A stretch of DNA of 64,000 nucleotides from NCBI RefSeq assembly GCF_003148765.1, contig NZ_QGGV01000014.1, forward strand, positions 20,457 through 84,456, read 5' to 3'. Both the position numbers and the translations under genes were made by a program. The notes under the pieces are model-generated. The model made no database searches. It was not told the origin of the DNA and saw only the letters and a program-made list of their open reading frames with translations. Below, one piece after another: positions 44,201-52,673 of this stretch. Source of the stretch: Silicimonas algicola (GTDB lineage Bacteria; Pseudomonadota; Alphaproteobacteria; Rhodobacterales; Rhodobacteraceae). Within the stretch, counting starts at the first letter, position 1. Every line of letters starts with the position of its first letter.

Positions 44201-45320
44201 TCACGACGTCGCGCCGACCACGCCCTCGACCAGATAATCCATGCTTTCCAGCGCGATGTCGGTTTCGAGGAGGGAGGCTCCGTCGCCAAGGATCGTGTTC
44301 CCTTTGTTATCGAGGAGCGGACCCTTGTAGGCCGCGAAGCCGCCCTTCATCATGTCGGCCATCGTTGCCTCGAACTGATTTCTGGCGGTGTCGCTGACCG
44401 CGGGCCCGAGGGGGGACATCTTGATGTAGCCCTCGGCCAGACCACCCCGGTCAAAGTTCGAGATCGTGCCCCCGTCGAGCATCGTCTGCACCATGCGGGT
44501 GTAAACGCCCGGCCAGTTCCATTCGGCGCCAGTCAGATACCTTTCGGGAGCAAGGGGTGTCTGATTGGCGTGGTACCCGCAGACGAAACAGTCGCGACCG
44601 GCGGCGGTTTCCATCACCACCTTGGGCCCGTCCACGTGGCAGGTAATGACGTCGCATCCGGCATCGGCGAGCGCGTTCGTGGCTTCGGCCTCTTTCACGG
44701 CCAGCGACCATTCACCCGTGAAGATGACCTGACACGTGATCGCGGGATCGACCTGGCGGGCGCCGAGAAGGTACGAGTTGATGTTCTGCAGCACCTGCGG
44801 GATCGGTTTGGCGGCCACGAAGCCCAGCTTCCTGGTCGTCGACATGTGTCCGGCGACGATGCCGTTCAGGTACTGGCCAAGGCCGATGTAGCCGAAGTAC
44901 GAGCCGACGTTGGTCGGCATCCCTTCGGACCAAAGTCCCGCGGCGTGTTCGAAGCCGCACCTCGGGGTACTTCGGGGCGACGGCCAGGACATGAGGGTCG
45001 AAGTAGCCGAAAGAGGTCGGAAAAATGAGCGACGCGCCGTCGAAGTTGATCATGGACTCCATCGACTTCTGCACGTCCACGGTTTCGGCGACATTCTCCT
45101 CTTCGACGACCGTCACGCCTTCCATCGCCTTGACGGCGGCCGCTCCCTCGGCGTGGGCCTGGTTGTAACCGAAGTCGTCCCTCGGGCCGACGTAGATGAA
45201 GCCGACGGTCATGGTGCCTTGGGCCCTGGCGGTCCTTGGAATGGCGCCAAGTGTTGTTGCTCCCAGAAGTGCAGCACCGCCCCTCAGGACGCCGCGTCGG
45301 GAAAACGTATTCATGGTCAT
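44201..45320 (-). pseudogene. BMP-family substrate-binding protein gene with one-base frameshift
   Basis: This gene encodes the binding protein of the importer, broken by a single extra base near 44954. The first frame (from 45320 or 45314) has a twin-arginine signal SRRGVLRGGAALLGATTLGA then MTVGFIYVGPRDDFGYNQAH and ILVAVAPKYPEV-like residues. At the codons for EVR the frame shifts, and the protein continues in another frame with FEHAAGLWSEGMPTNVGSYF, VCGYHANQTPLAPERYLTG and LESMDYLVEGVVGATS. Removing the extra C (minus strand) restores EVR-FEHA. BMP/PnrA-type proteins bind nucleosides or other small ligands in the periplasm. It may be a recent mutation or a sequencing error; all other genes of the operon are intact, which favours either. 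Confidence 0.85.
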
Positions 45321-45483
45321 GTCTGGATGTCTCCGGTCGAAGTCTTCGAGCTAGGCGCGGCTTTTCTTGCAGCGGTGACCCACCTGCTCCCGCGACAACA
45401 AAAGAGGGGAAAAGTGCTGCTGTCTTCTGCTAACATTGCACTGTACCGCTGCAAGAAATGCATCGGACTCGAGGAAGTGTCCC

Positions 45484-46386
45484 ATGTCGAGCAGGCACCT
45501 GATGCCGCTGCAGTACGTCGATGCCATCGCCAGGGCCGGCTCGATCCGGAAGGCGGCGGAAACCCTCGCGATCACATCGACCGCCCTGAACCGCCGTCTC
45601 CTAACGCTCGAGAACGAGCTTGGAGTGGACATCTTCGAGCGGTTGCCGAGAGGCGTCCGGCTGTCGACGGCGGGCGAACTCCTGATTGCCCACATCCGAG
45701 GTCAGTTGTCGGACTTCGAGAAGTTGAAAAGTCAGATCGCCGACTTGTCCGGTGAAAGGCGAGGGCACGTGTCGATCGCGTGCAGTCAGGCGCTGCTGCC
45801 GTACTTTCTGCCCGAGCAGATCTCGCGCTATCGCCGCGACCACCCCGCCGTGACCTTCGGCGTCAGCCTCCGCGACCGCGCCGCGGCCGAACAGTCGCTG
45901 GTCGAAATGAACACGGACATCGCCATCGTCTTCGAACCTGTGCGGCTGCGGGAGATCCAGGTCCTCATCACAACCCGACAGCCGCTGCACGCCGTGATGG
46001 CAAAGGATCACCCTCTCGCGGGACGCGAGACCATTCGCCTCCGAGACTGTGCCGCATTCCCAATCGGCCTCCCGACCGCGCAATACGGCGTGCGGCACCT
46101 GATCGACTTGGCGATGTTGCGGTCGTCCGTCGACCTGCACATCGCGGTGGAATCGGACAGCTTCGAATTCCTGCGCCACTATCCCAGCCGGGAACGACTG
46201 ATCTCGTTCCAGATCCCCGTGGGTTTGCCGGTTGCCGGAACCGGGGAATCCATCGTTTCGCGAAAGGTCGACACCCGCGATGTTCCGGAAGGCCTGCTTT
46301 ATCTCTGCCAGTTGAAAGGACGGACACTGCCCGTCGCAGCGGCGAAGTTCGCGGCGCAGGTCGAGGCCGTTCTGGAGCACTCCTAA
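45484..46386 (+). CDS. LysR-type transcriptional regulator, divergent from the biuret operon
   Basis: This is a 300-residue LysR regulator; MSSRHLMPLQYVDAIARAGS gives the start at 45484, though ATG 45502 is possible. HTH: SIRKAAETLAITSTALNRRL. Effector domain: HVSIACSQALLPYFLPEQIS, VESDSFEFLRHYPSRERLIS and LKGRTLPVAAAKFAAQVEAV. It is divergent from the binding-protein gene across about 160 bases, the standard arrangement for a LysR activator of the neighbouring operon. It is paralogous to the LysR at 34763-35677 at the far end of the operon. Confidence 0.9.
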   Translation: MSSRHLMPLQYVDAIARAGSIRKAAETLAITSTALNRRLLTLENELGVDIFERLPRGVRLSTAGELLIAHIRGQLSDFEKLKSQIADLSGERRGHVSIACSQALLPYFLPEQISRYRRDHPAVTFGVSLRDRAAAEQSLVEMNTDIAIVFEPVRLREIQVLITTRQPLHAVMAKDHPLAGRETIRLRDCAAFPIGLPTAQYGVRHLIDLAMLRSSVDLHIAVESDSFEFLRHYPSRERLISFQIPVGLPVAGTGESIVSRKVDTRDVPEGLLYLCQLKGRTLPVAAAKFAAQVEAVLEHS

Positions 46387-46785
46387 ATGGCGACGCGAGG
46401 CGAAGGACCTTTGTACGTGACAGTAAGAATTTGCGACAAACGAAAGTCGAGCAACCAAAGAAACAAGGCATTCGAACCTGACACAGCTTTAACCTGTCGT
46501 GATACAATGTAGGAAGAACTCGACTTCAGAAGGTTTGTACCTGCCCTAGCCTCGGCCGATGACGAACCACAGCACTACCCGAAACTTTGAAGATTTTCTT
46601 AATGAGCGTGGTGTCGACGTTCGCCTCAGATGATCTGTTGCCGATGAAGCCCGTTCGGTCCGACGTTTGCTTCTAGAGGTTCATGGCAGCCACTCCCTGC
46701 GGGTTCCCTTTGGTCTGACCGCACTCATCGCTGCTAGCCGCTGGCCGGCGAAAAAGAGATGTCTCAGGTGGATTGTGAAGAGTTG
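46387..46785. other. 399-bp gap between LysR and LacI genes
   Basis: There is no supported gene. A 24-codon frame from ATG 46560 (MTNHSTTRNFEDFLNERGVD) reads like a protein start but stops quickly; it could be a remnant of an N-terminus. The two genes on either side converge here. Confidence 0.35.
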
Positions 46786-47844
46786 TTACAGGTTCGTTTG
46801 GAGCAACACCTCGATACGTATCCTTTCCTGGGAATTCAACGTGGTGAGGTTGTCGGTCATGGCGCGTAGCCGGCGAATTGCGCTTCGGACAAGATGGCCC
46901 GGATCCTGCGTTATGACCGCATCGAGCAGTCCGGACGTGAGAGCTGCCGACGTAAATGGGGTTCGTTCGTGAGCTATGGCAACGACAGGCTCGACAAAGC
47001 GCGCAGCCTCCAAAACCTCGCCCGGTATCCGGGCTTCCGAGGCCAGGATGTAGACTCCGACGATCTCTGGATTTCGGTCGATGGCAGCTCTCACGACACG
47101 TTGCGCGCGTTCTGCGGAACCGTAGGTCTCGATCGTGGGTAGCGGTGTCAGATTGTGAAACTGGTTATTCATCACCTCGTCAAATCCAAGGCGTCGTTCA
47201 AGGCTGTCGCGCGATTGCATGCTCTCAGCCACGACGAGGATCTTGCCTTGCGCCGCATGGATGAATCGGCCCAGCAGAGTGCCGGCCGTGCAACCGGCGG
47301 CGCGGTTGTCGATCCCGACCCAGTTGCCGCCGGACAGCGCCTGATTGGAAATGAATGGCAAAGCGCAGACGCCACGCTCACGCAGCCTCGTGATCGCGTC
47401 GCGCACTTGCGGCGTTTCGGGTGCCATGATCGCCACGCCGTCGACGTCCTGCGAAGATAGACTGGACAGATATCCAGCGATCCGATGTGGGTCATGCTCT
47501 TCGATCTGGTGCACGTTCGCGCGGATCATCTCGGACGTGTAGAGGGTGTTGGCTTCGGCGATGTGACGGTGGATCTCCTCCAGAAACTGGTCGCCTGACC
47601 GGGGCAGGACGAACAGGAACCGGTAGCTTTTGCCCTTCGCGAGGTTTGCCGCCGAGAGGTTGCGGACGAAGCCCAGGTCCCTGATCGCAGCATTGACCTT
47701 CTTGACCGTGTCGGGTCTCACGCCGTCGCGCCCATTGAGAACGCGATCGACTGTCGCGCGGCTTACTCCGGCCACACGGGCCAGATCCTTCGTTGTCGGT
47801 CGCAGAATGCCCAAAAGGTCGGCAGGTTCAGATTTTTCATCCAT
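46786..47844 (-). CDS. LacI family transcriptional regulator
   Basis: This is a 352-residue LacI/GalR repressor. The HTH and hinge are TTKDLARVAGVSRATVDRVL and NGRDGVRPDTVKKVNAAIRD followed by LGFVRNLSAANLAKG, slightly longer than the classic hinge. The periplasmic-binding-like effector domain follows (FVLPRSGDQFLEEIHRHIAE, GIDNRAAGCTAGTLLGRFI). It is divergent from an ABC sugar or polyol importer, and the gap between them contains two copies of a palindrome that fits a LacI-family operator. It very likely represses the importer and responds to its substrate or a derivative. Confidence 0.92.
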   Translation of the reverse strand: MDEKSEPADLLGILRPTTKDLARVAGVSRATVDRVLNGRDGVRPDTVKKVNAAIRDLGFVRNLSAANLAKGKSYRFLFVLPRSGDQFLEEIHRHIAEANTLYTSEMIRANVHQIEEHDPHRIAGYLSSLSSQDVDGVAIMAPETPQVRDAITRLRERGVCALPFISNQALSGGNWVGIDNRAAGCTAGTLLGRFIHAAQGKILVVAESMQSRDSLERRLGFDEVMNNQFHNLTPLPTIETYGSAERAQRVVRAAIDRNPEIVGVYILASEARIPGEVLEAARFVEPVVAIAHERTPFTSAALTSGLLDAVITQDPGHLVRSAIRRLRAMTDNLTTLNSQERIRIEVLLQTNL

Positions 47845-47921
47845 AAATCAAATCCTTACGGACTCTCAAGTCGCACCCTTCCAGTGTGAAGCCGCGTCAT
47901 CATGAACGTTATACATGCATT

Positions 47922-47967
47922 TGAGGCACGTGCATCAGAGAATTGTTGCTTTGAGGCACGTGCCTCA
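47922..47967. promoter_or_regulatory. Two tandem LacI-type operators
   Basis: Two 16-base sites lie 30 bases apart centre to centre, about three helical turns. The second, TGAGGCACGTGCCTCA (47952-47967), is a perfect palindrome. The first, TGAGGCACGTGCATCA (47922-47937), has one change. Both have a central CG, typical of LacI-family operators. They lie between the LacI gene start and the importer start. Confidence 0.8.
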
Positions 47968-48036
47968 TTTATGAATATTTCATCGTTGAGTCGCGAAGTC
48001 ACGGCGACGGTGGCGATGTCCAGGGAGGATGAATCG

Positions 48037-49356
48037 ATGAAAAAACAATTCATGGCCACTGTCGCAACCGGCGCATTTCTGGCTGCCGGAGCCACGTCGG
48101 CGCAGGCCGAAGATCTGACGCTGTGCTGGGCCGCATGGGATCCGGCAAACGCGCTGGTCGAACTCAGCAAGGACTTCGAAGAGAAGTCCGGTCACAAGAT
48201 GAGCTTCGAGTTCGTGCCTTGGCCCAACTTCGCCGATCGGATGCTCAACGAGCTGAACTCGGGCGGGCAACTTTGCGACCTGATGATCGGCGACAGCCAG
48301 TGGATCGGCGGCGGCGCCGAGAGCGGCCACTACGTGAAGCTCAACGATTTCTTCGACGCCGAAGACATCACGATGGACGACTTCATCCCCGCCACGGTCA
48401 CCGGCTATTCCGAGTGGCCCAAGGGCACGCCGAACTATTGGGCGCTTCCGGCGTTCGGCGATGTGGTGGGCTGGACCTATCGCAAGGACTGGTTCGAGCG
48501 GCCTGAACTGCAGGCCGAATTCAAGGAAAAGTACGGTCGTGACCTGGGCGTGCCGGCAACGCTGGCAGAGCTGAAGGACATCGCTGAATTTTTCGAGGGG
48601 CGCGACATCGACGGCAACACCGTCTATGGCGCTGCGATCTACACCGAGCGGGGCTCGGAAGGCATCACCATGGGGGTGACCAACGCGCTCTACAACTACG
48701 GCTTCCTCTACGAGAATCCCGAGAAGCCTTACGAGATGGAAGGGTTCGTCAACTCGCCGGGAGCCGTCGAGGGGCTGGAATTCTACAAGGCGCTCTACGA
48801 CGTCGGCCCCCCTCCGGGATCTTCCAACTGGTACATGGGCGAGAACATCGACGCCTACAAATCAGGCCAAGTCGCTCTGCAGATGAACTTTGCGTTCATC
48901 TGGCCCGGCGTCGAGGCCGACCCGAACGTGGGCGGCGGCAAGTCCGGCTACTTCCCCAATCCGGCCGGCCCCGCGGGGCAGTTCGCCCAGCTCGGCGGAC
49001 AGGGGATTTCGGTGGTGGCCTATTCGTCCAAGCAGGATGCGGCGCTTGAGTACATCAAGTGGTTCGCCCAGCCCGAGATTCAGGCGCGCTGGTGGGAGCT
49101 TGGCGGCTATTCCGCGCTGAAGGCGGTGGTCGAGGATCCGGGCTTTGCCTCGAGCCAACCCTATGCGCAGACCTTCCTCGATAGCATGGCCATCGTGAAG
49201 GATTTCTGGGCCGAGCCTGCCTATGCGGACCTGCTGCTCGCGATGCAGGAGAAGATCCACGACTACGTGATCGCCGGCAACGGCACCGCGCAAGAGGCCC
49301 TCGACGGCCTGGTCGAGGAATGGACCGTGATCTTCGAGGACGAAGGCAAGCTTTGA
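48037..49356 (+). CDS. CUT1-type ABC extracellular sugar/polyol-binding protein
   Basis: This is a 439-residue binding protein; ATG 48037 is preceded by AGGGAGGAT and opens a Sec signal peptide (MKKQFMATVATGAFLAAGAT, cleavage near AQA-ED). The frame upstream is ignored. The mature protein has the SBP type 1 pattern: LTLCWAAWDPANALVELSKD, MIGDSQWIGGGAESGHYVKL, NYWALPAFGDVVGWTYRKDW and QISVVAYSS-like GISVVAYSSKQDAALEYIKW. The substrate is a carbohydrate or polyol but cannot be named. A strong hairpin follows the gene, as often seen after the highly expressed binding protein of such operons. Confidence 0.9.
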   Translation: MKKQFMATVATGAFLAAGATSAQAEDLTLCWAAWDPANALVELSKDFEEKSGHKMSFEFVPWPNFADRMLNELNSGGQLCDLMIGDSQWIGGGAESGHYVKLNDFFDAEDITMDDFIPATVTGYSEWPKGTPNYWALPAFGDVVGWTYRKDWFERPELQAEFKEKYGRDLGVPATLAELKDIAEFFEGRDIDGNTVYGAAIYTERGSEGITMGVTNALYNYGFLYENPEKPYEMEGFVNSPGAVEGLEFYKALYDVGPPPGSSNWYMGENIDAYKSGQVALQMNFAFIWPGVEADPNVGGGKSGYFPNPAGPAGQFAQLGGQGISVVAYSSKQDAALEYIKWFAQPEIQARWWELGGYSALKAVVEDPGFASSQPYAQTFLDSMAIVKDFWAEPAYADLLLAMQEKIHDYVIAGNGTAQEALDGLVEEWTVIFEDEGKL

Positions 49357-49366
49357 CGCTCTGCCC

Positions 49367-49392
49367 GGACCGGGCGCAGGTGCGTCCGGTCC
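49367..49392 (+). terminator. Intercistronic hairpin after binding-protein gene
   Basis: Twelve-base arms GGACCGGGCGCA and TGCGTCCGGTCC pair with one G-U around a two-base loop (in practice a slightly shorter stem with a larger loop), followed by TTCTTCCTC. It lies between the binding-protein gene and the first permease. It probably stabilises the upstream mRNA or partly terminates transcription so that more binding protein than permease is made. Confidence 0.7.
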
Positions 49393-49504
49393 TTCTTCCT
49401 CGACAGGGACGCGACGCGCATCTCGGCCTTTGCAGGATCAGCCAATACGGATGATCATTCCGGTGCGGACCGCACCGCTGTAATCATCGTCAAGGACACT
49501 TCCT

Positions 49505-50452
49505 ATGACCGACGCTTCGATGGACAAGATCGCGCGTGCCACCCCCGCGCCGATGGCCAGACGCATCCGCGGACTCTCGGACCGCACCATCGCCTGGATC
49601 TTCGTCGCCCCGTCGATCTTCCTGCTGCTGGCGGTCAACATCTTTCCGCTGATCTGGACGATCAGGCTCAGCTTCACCGACTACCGGGTGAACCGTCCGA
49701 ACCGCGAGGCAGAGTGGGTGGGCCTGGAGAATTACCAGCGAATCCTGAGCGATAGCGGCATCTGGAGCACGATGCAGGCCACCGCGCATTTCCTGATCTG
49801 GACCATCGTTCTGCAGGTGCTGATCGGCTTCGCCCTGGCCTACCTGATCAACATGAAATTTCGCGGCAACGATCTGTGGACCACCATAATCGTGCTGCCG
49901 ATGATGCTGAGCCCGGCTGTGGTGGGCAATTTCTGGACGTTTCTCTACCAGCCGCAGATCGGCCTTTTCAACTACGTCATCGCCTTCTTCACCGGTGCCG
50001 ACCCTGCCTCCTTCTCGATGATTGGCGACGTGAACCTGGCACCTTGGGCCATCATCATTGCCGACACCTGGATGTGGACGCCCTTTGTCATGCTGATCTG
50101 TCTCGCCGGCCTGCGCTCGATCCCGGACAGCATCTACGAGGCTGCCGAGTGCGACCGGGCCAGCAAGTGGCGGCAGTTCTGGACGCTGACGATCCCCATG
50201 GCCCTGCCCTTCCTGATGCTGGCAGTCCTGTTCCGGGGCATCGAGAACTTCAAGATGTTCGACCTCGTGGTGCAGCTCACAGGCGGGGGACCCGGCAACA
50301 CCACCACGCTCACGTCGATCGACCTCAAGCGCGAGGCCTTCGAGCGATGGCGCACCGGCTATTCGTCGGCCTACGCCGTGATCCTCTTTGTCACCGTGTT
50401 TGGCCTCGCCTCCATTTACGTGAAAGCGCTGACGAAGGTTAAAGAACGATGA
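49505..50452 (+). CDS. CUT1-type ABC transporter permease (MalF-like)
   Basis: This is a 315-residue permease with six membrane spans. The N-terminal span is IAWIFVAPSIFLLLAVNIFP, and TIRLSFTDYRVN is typical of MalF-like partners. The cytoplasmic EAA loop reads IPDSIYEAAECDRASKWRQF, which contacts the ATPase. Its last bases overlap the second permease start (ATGA). It imports the substrate delivered by the binding protein encoded upstream. Confidence 0.93.
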   Translation: MTDASMDKIARATPAPMARRIRGLSDRTIAWIFVAPSIFLLLAVNIFPLIWTIRLSFTDYRVNRPNREAEWVGLENYQRILSDSGIWSTMQATAHFLIWTIVLQVLIGFALAYLINMKFRGNDLWTTIIVLPMMLSPAVVGNFWTFLYQPQIGLFNYVIAFFTGADPASFSMIGDVNLAPWAIIIADTWMWTPFVMLICLAGLRSIPDSIYEAAECDRASKWRQFWTLTIPMALPFLMLAVLFRGIENFKMFDLVVQLTGGGPGNTTTLTSIDLKREAFERWRTGYSSAYAVILFVTVFGLASIYVKALTKVKER

Positions 50453-51387
50453 GCTTCTCCGTCACCAGCCCGAGCCCCGCCGCCAAGTGGTTGGCCGGAA
50501 TCCTGGTGATCGGCTATGCGATCATCACCATACTGCCCCTGGTCTGGATCATCGCCACCGGTTTCAAATCACCCGCCGACGCAATCGCATACCCGCCCAA
50601 GCTTGTGTTCGAGCCAAGCCTCGAAGGCTACGTCAACCTTTTCACCACCCGTACCCGCGTCACAGAGAACGACTTTGCCGCCCTGCCCCCGGCGTCGAGC
50701 TGGTACGAGCAGATCGTGCGCGACCAGGGCATGGTCATCGCTGGGCCCTCACGCTACGGCGAACGCTACCTGAACTCGATCATCATCGGCTTCGGCTCGA
50801 CGGCCCTGTGCATGGTGCTCGGCACCGCGGCGGCCTATGCCTTCTCCCGGTTCCGGGTACCGCTGAAGGACGATCTGCTTTTCTTCATCCTATCCACACG
50901 GATGATGCCGCCTATCGCCGTCGCCATCCCGATCTTCCTGATGTTCCGAGAGATTGGCCTGAACGATACGCACCTGGGCATGATCCTGCTCTACACGGCG
51001 GTGAACCTGTCGCTTTCGGTGTGGCTGCTGAAGGGCTTCATCGACGAGATCCCGGTGGAATACGAAGAGGCGGCACTGATCGACGGCTACACCCGCTTTC
51101 AGGCCTTCATCAAGGTGGTGCTGCCCCAGGCCGCCACCGGCATCGCCTCGACAGCGATCTTCTGCCTGATATTCGCCTGGAACGAGTACGCCTTCGCGGT
51201 GCTGCTCACCTCGGGCGCCGCCCAGACAGCGCCGCCCTTCATTCCGACAATCATCGGGGTGGGCGGCAAAGACTGGCCCGCCGTGGCGGCGGGTGCGACG
51301 ATCTTCCTCGTGCCCGTCATGGTCTTCACCATCCTGTTGCGCAAACACCTGCTGCGCGGGATCACCTTCGGAGCGGTGCGCAAATGA
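50449..51387 (+). CDS. CUT1-type ABC transporter permease (MalG-like)
   Basis: This is a 312-residue permease. The first span is LVIGYAIITILPLVWIIATG, and FKSPADAIAYPPKLVFEPSL is a MalG-like motif. The EAA loop is IPVEYEEAALIDGYTRFQAF. There is an extended periplasmic segment between about residues 60 and 105, longer than in many MalG proteins. It overlaps genes on both sides, upstream permease and downstream small membrane protein, by four bases each. Confidence 0.93.
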   Translation: MSFSVTSPSPAAKWLAGILVIGYAIITILPLVWIIATGFKSPADAIAYPPKLVFEPSLEGYVNLFTTRTRVTENDFAALPPASSWYEQIVRDQGMVIAGPSRYGERYLNSIIIGFGSTALCMVLGTAAAYAFSRFRVPLKDDLLFFILSTRMMPPIAVAIPIFLMFREIGLNDTHLGMILLYTAVNLSLSVWLLKGFIDEIPVEYEEAALIDGYTRFQAFIKVVLPQAATGIASTAIFCLIFAWNEYAFAVLLTSGAAQTAPPFIPTIIGVGGKDWPAVAAGATIFLVPVMVFTILLRKHLLRGITFGAVRK

Positions 51388-51572
51388 ACGGCTTTCTCAA
51401 GGAACTCCTGCGACTGCGCCGAGGTGCCTGGGAGATGGTGGCCAGCACCCTGATCGCCCTGGGGGTCATCATGCTGATGCAGCCATTCGTAATGGAGCTG
51501 TTCACCTACTCCTTCATCGTCACCCTCATCGGCACGGTGATGTTCGTCATCGTCAGCCACTTCGCGGAGTAG
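51384..51572 (+). CDS. 62-residue membrane protein in ABC importer operon
   Basis: This is a short protein with two predicted membrane spans (VASTLIALGVIMLMQPFV and YSFIVTLIGTVMFVIVSHF) between a basic N-terminus and a charged end. Its ATG overlaps the permease stop and the ATPase gene starts four bases after its stop, so it is clearly part of the operon. It recalls the small extra membrane component of the rhizobial glycerol importer (GlpU), though the sequence match cannot be judged here. It could be an accessory subunit of the transporter. No similar case was recognised with certainty. Confidence 0.75.
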   Translation: MNGFLKELLRLRRGAWEMVASTLIALGVIMLMQPFVMELFTYSFIVTLIGTVMFVIVSHFAE

Positions 51573-51575
51573 CCT

Positions 51576-52673
51576 ATGGCGCAGATCCGGATTGAGAACC
51601 TGCGCAAGGACTTCGGTTCCTTCAACGCCGTGAAGGCCTCGACCTTCACCGTCGAGGACGGCGAGTTCTTCATGCTGCTCGGCCCCTCTGGCTGTGGCAA
51701 GACGACGACGTTGCGGATGATGGCGGGCCTGGAACTGCCGACCAGTGGAGAAATCTATATCGACGGCGAGGAAGTGGGCATGAAGCGCGCAAGCCAACGC
51801 GATATTGCCTTCGTTTTCCAGATGTTCGCCCTCTACCCTCATATGAACGTGGGCAAGAACATCAGCTATCCGCTCTTAAGCCAGGGAATGTCGCGGGCGG
51901 ACGCCAGGCGCAAGGTAGCGGAAGTTGCGAAGATCCTCGGGATCGAGGGGCTGCTGGACCGCCCGGTCGGAGGGCTCTCGGGCGGAGACCGTCAGCGCGT
52001 GGCGCTGGGGCGGGCAATCGTGCGCAGCCCAAAGGCCTTCCTGATGGACGAACCGCTGGGCGCGCTCGACGCCGAATTTCGAGAGCACATGTCCGAAGAG
52101 TTGCGCGCCCTGCATGACCGGATGGGCGCGACGACCGTTTACGTGACCCACGACCAGCTGGAAGCCATGCAGATGGGCGACAAGATCGTGGTCATGAACC
52201 ACGGCGTCGTGGAGCAGTTCGGCGTGCCGCAGCAGATCTACGATTGGCCCGCCACCCGCTTTGTCGCCGCCTTCATCGGCTCGCCGCCGATGAACTTCCT
52301 CGATTTCGACGGCGCCGTGACCGCGGGTGACACCGAACTGACGATTGGCGAGACACGCATTGACGTGCCGCGCCAGCTCGAGGCCGCCATGGGAGCGCTC
52401 ACGCTGGGGGTCCGACCCGAGCATCTGCACCTCAGCGACGAGGCTCCCTATCGCGGCGAGATCGTTGCTGCGGAATACCTCGGAACCACCCAGATCGTCA
52501 CGCTCGACACCGCCTTCGGAAGGGTCAAGGCGCGCATCCCGTCCCACGAGGTTGTCCGCACCGGCACGCATACCGGCCTCGCATTCGATGCCCGTACGCT
52601 GACGGTGTTTGACGGCGTCACGGGGCGCGCCCTGGTTTCGGAAGCGAACCATGAGGTGCTGGTCCATGGCTGA
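51576..52673 (+). CDS. CUT1-type ABC transporter ATPase
   Basis: This is a 365-residue MalK/UgpC-like ATPase. Walker A LLGPSGCGKTTTLRMMAGLE, Q-loop VFQMFALYPHM, signature LSGGDRQRVALGRAIVRSP, Walker B LMDEPLGALDAEF and H-loop VYVTHDQLEAMQM are all intact. The C-terminal TOBE domain (from about residue 240) is present, with LGVRPEHLHL. It is the first of two ATPases; a heterodimer with the next would power the importer. Confidence 0.93.
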   Translation: MAQIRIENLRKDFGSFNAVKASTFTVEDGEFFMLLGPSGCGKTTTLRMMAGLELPTSGEIYIDGEEVGMKRASQRDIAFVFQMFALYPHMNVGKNISYPLLSQGMSRADARRKVAEVAKILGIEGLLDRPVGGLSGGDRQRVALGRAIVRSPKAFLMDEPLGALDAEFREHMSEELRALHDRMGATTVYVTHDQLEAMQMGDKIVVMNHGVVEQFGVPQQIYDWPATRFVAAFIGSPPMNFLDFDGAVTAGDTELTIGETRIDVPRQLEAAMGALTLGVRPEHLHLSDEAPYRGEIVAAEYLGTTQIVTLDTAFGRVKARIPSHEVVRTGTHTGLAFDARTLTVFDGVTGRALVSEANHEVLVHG

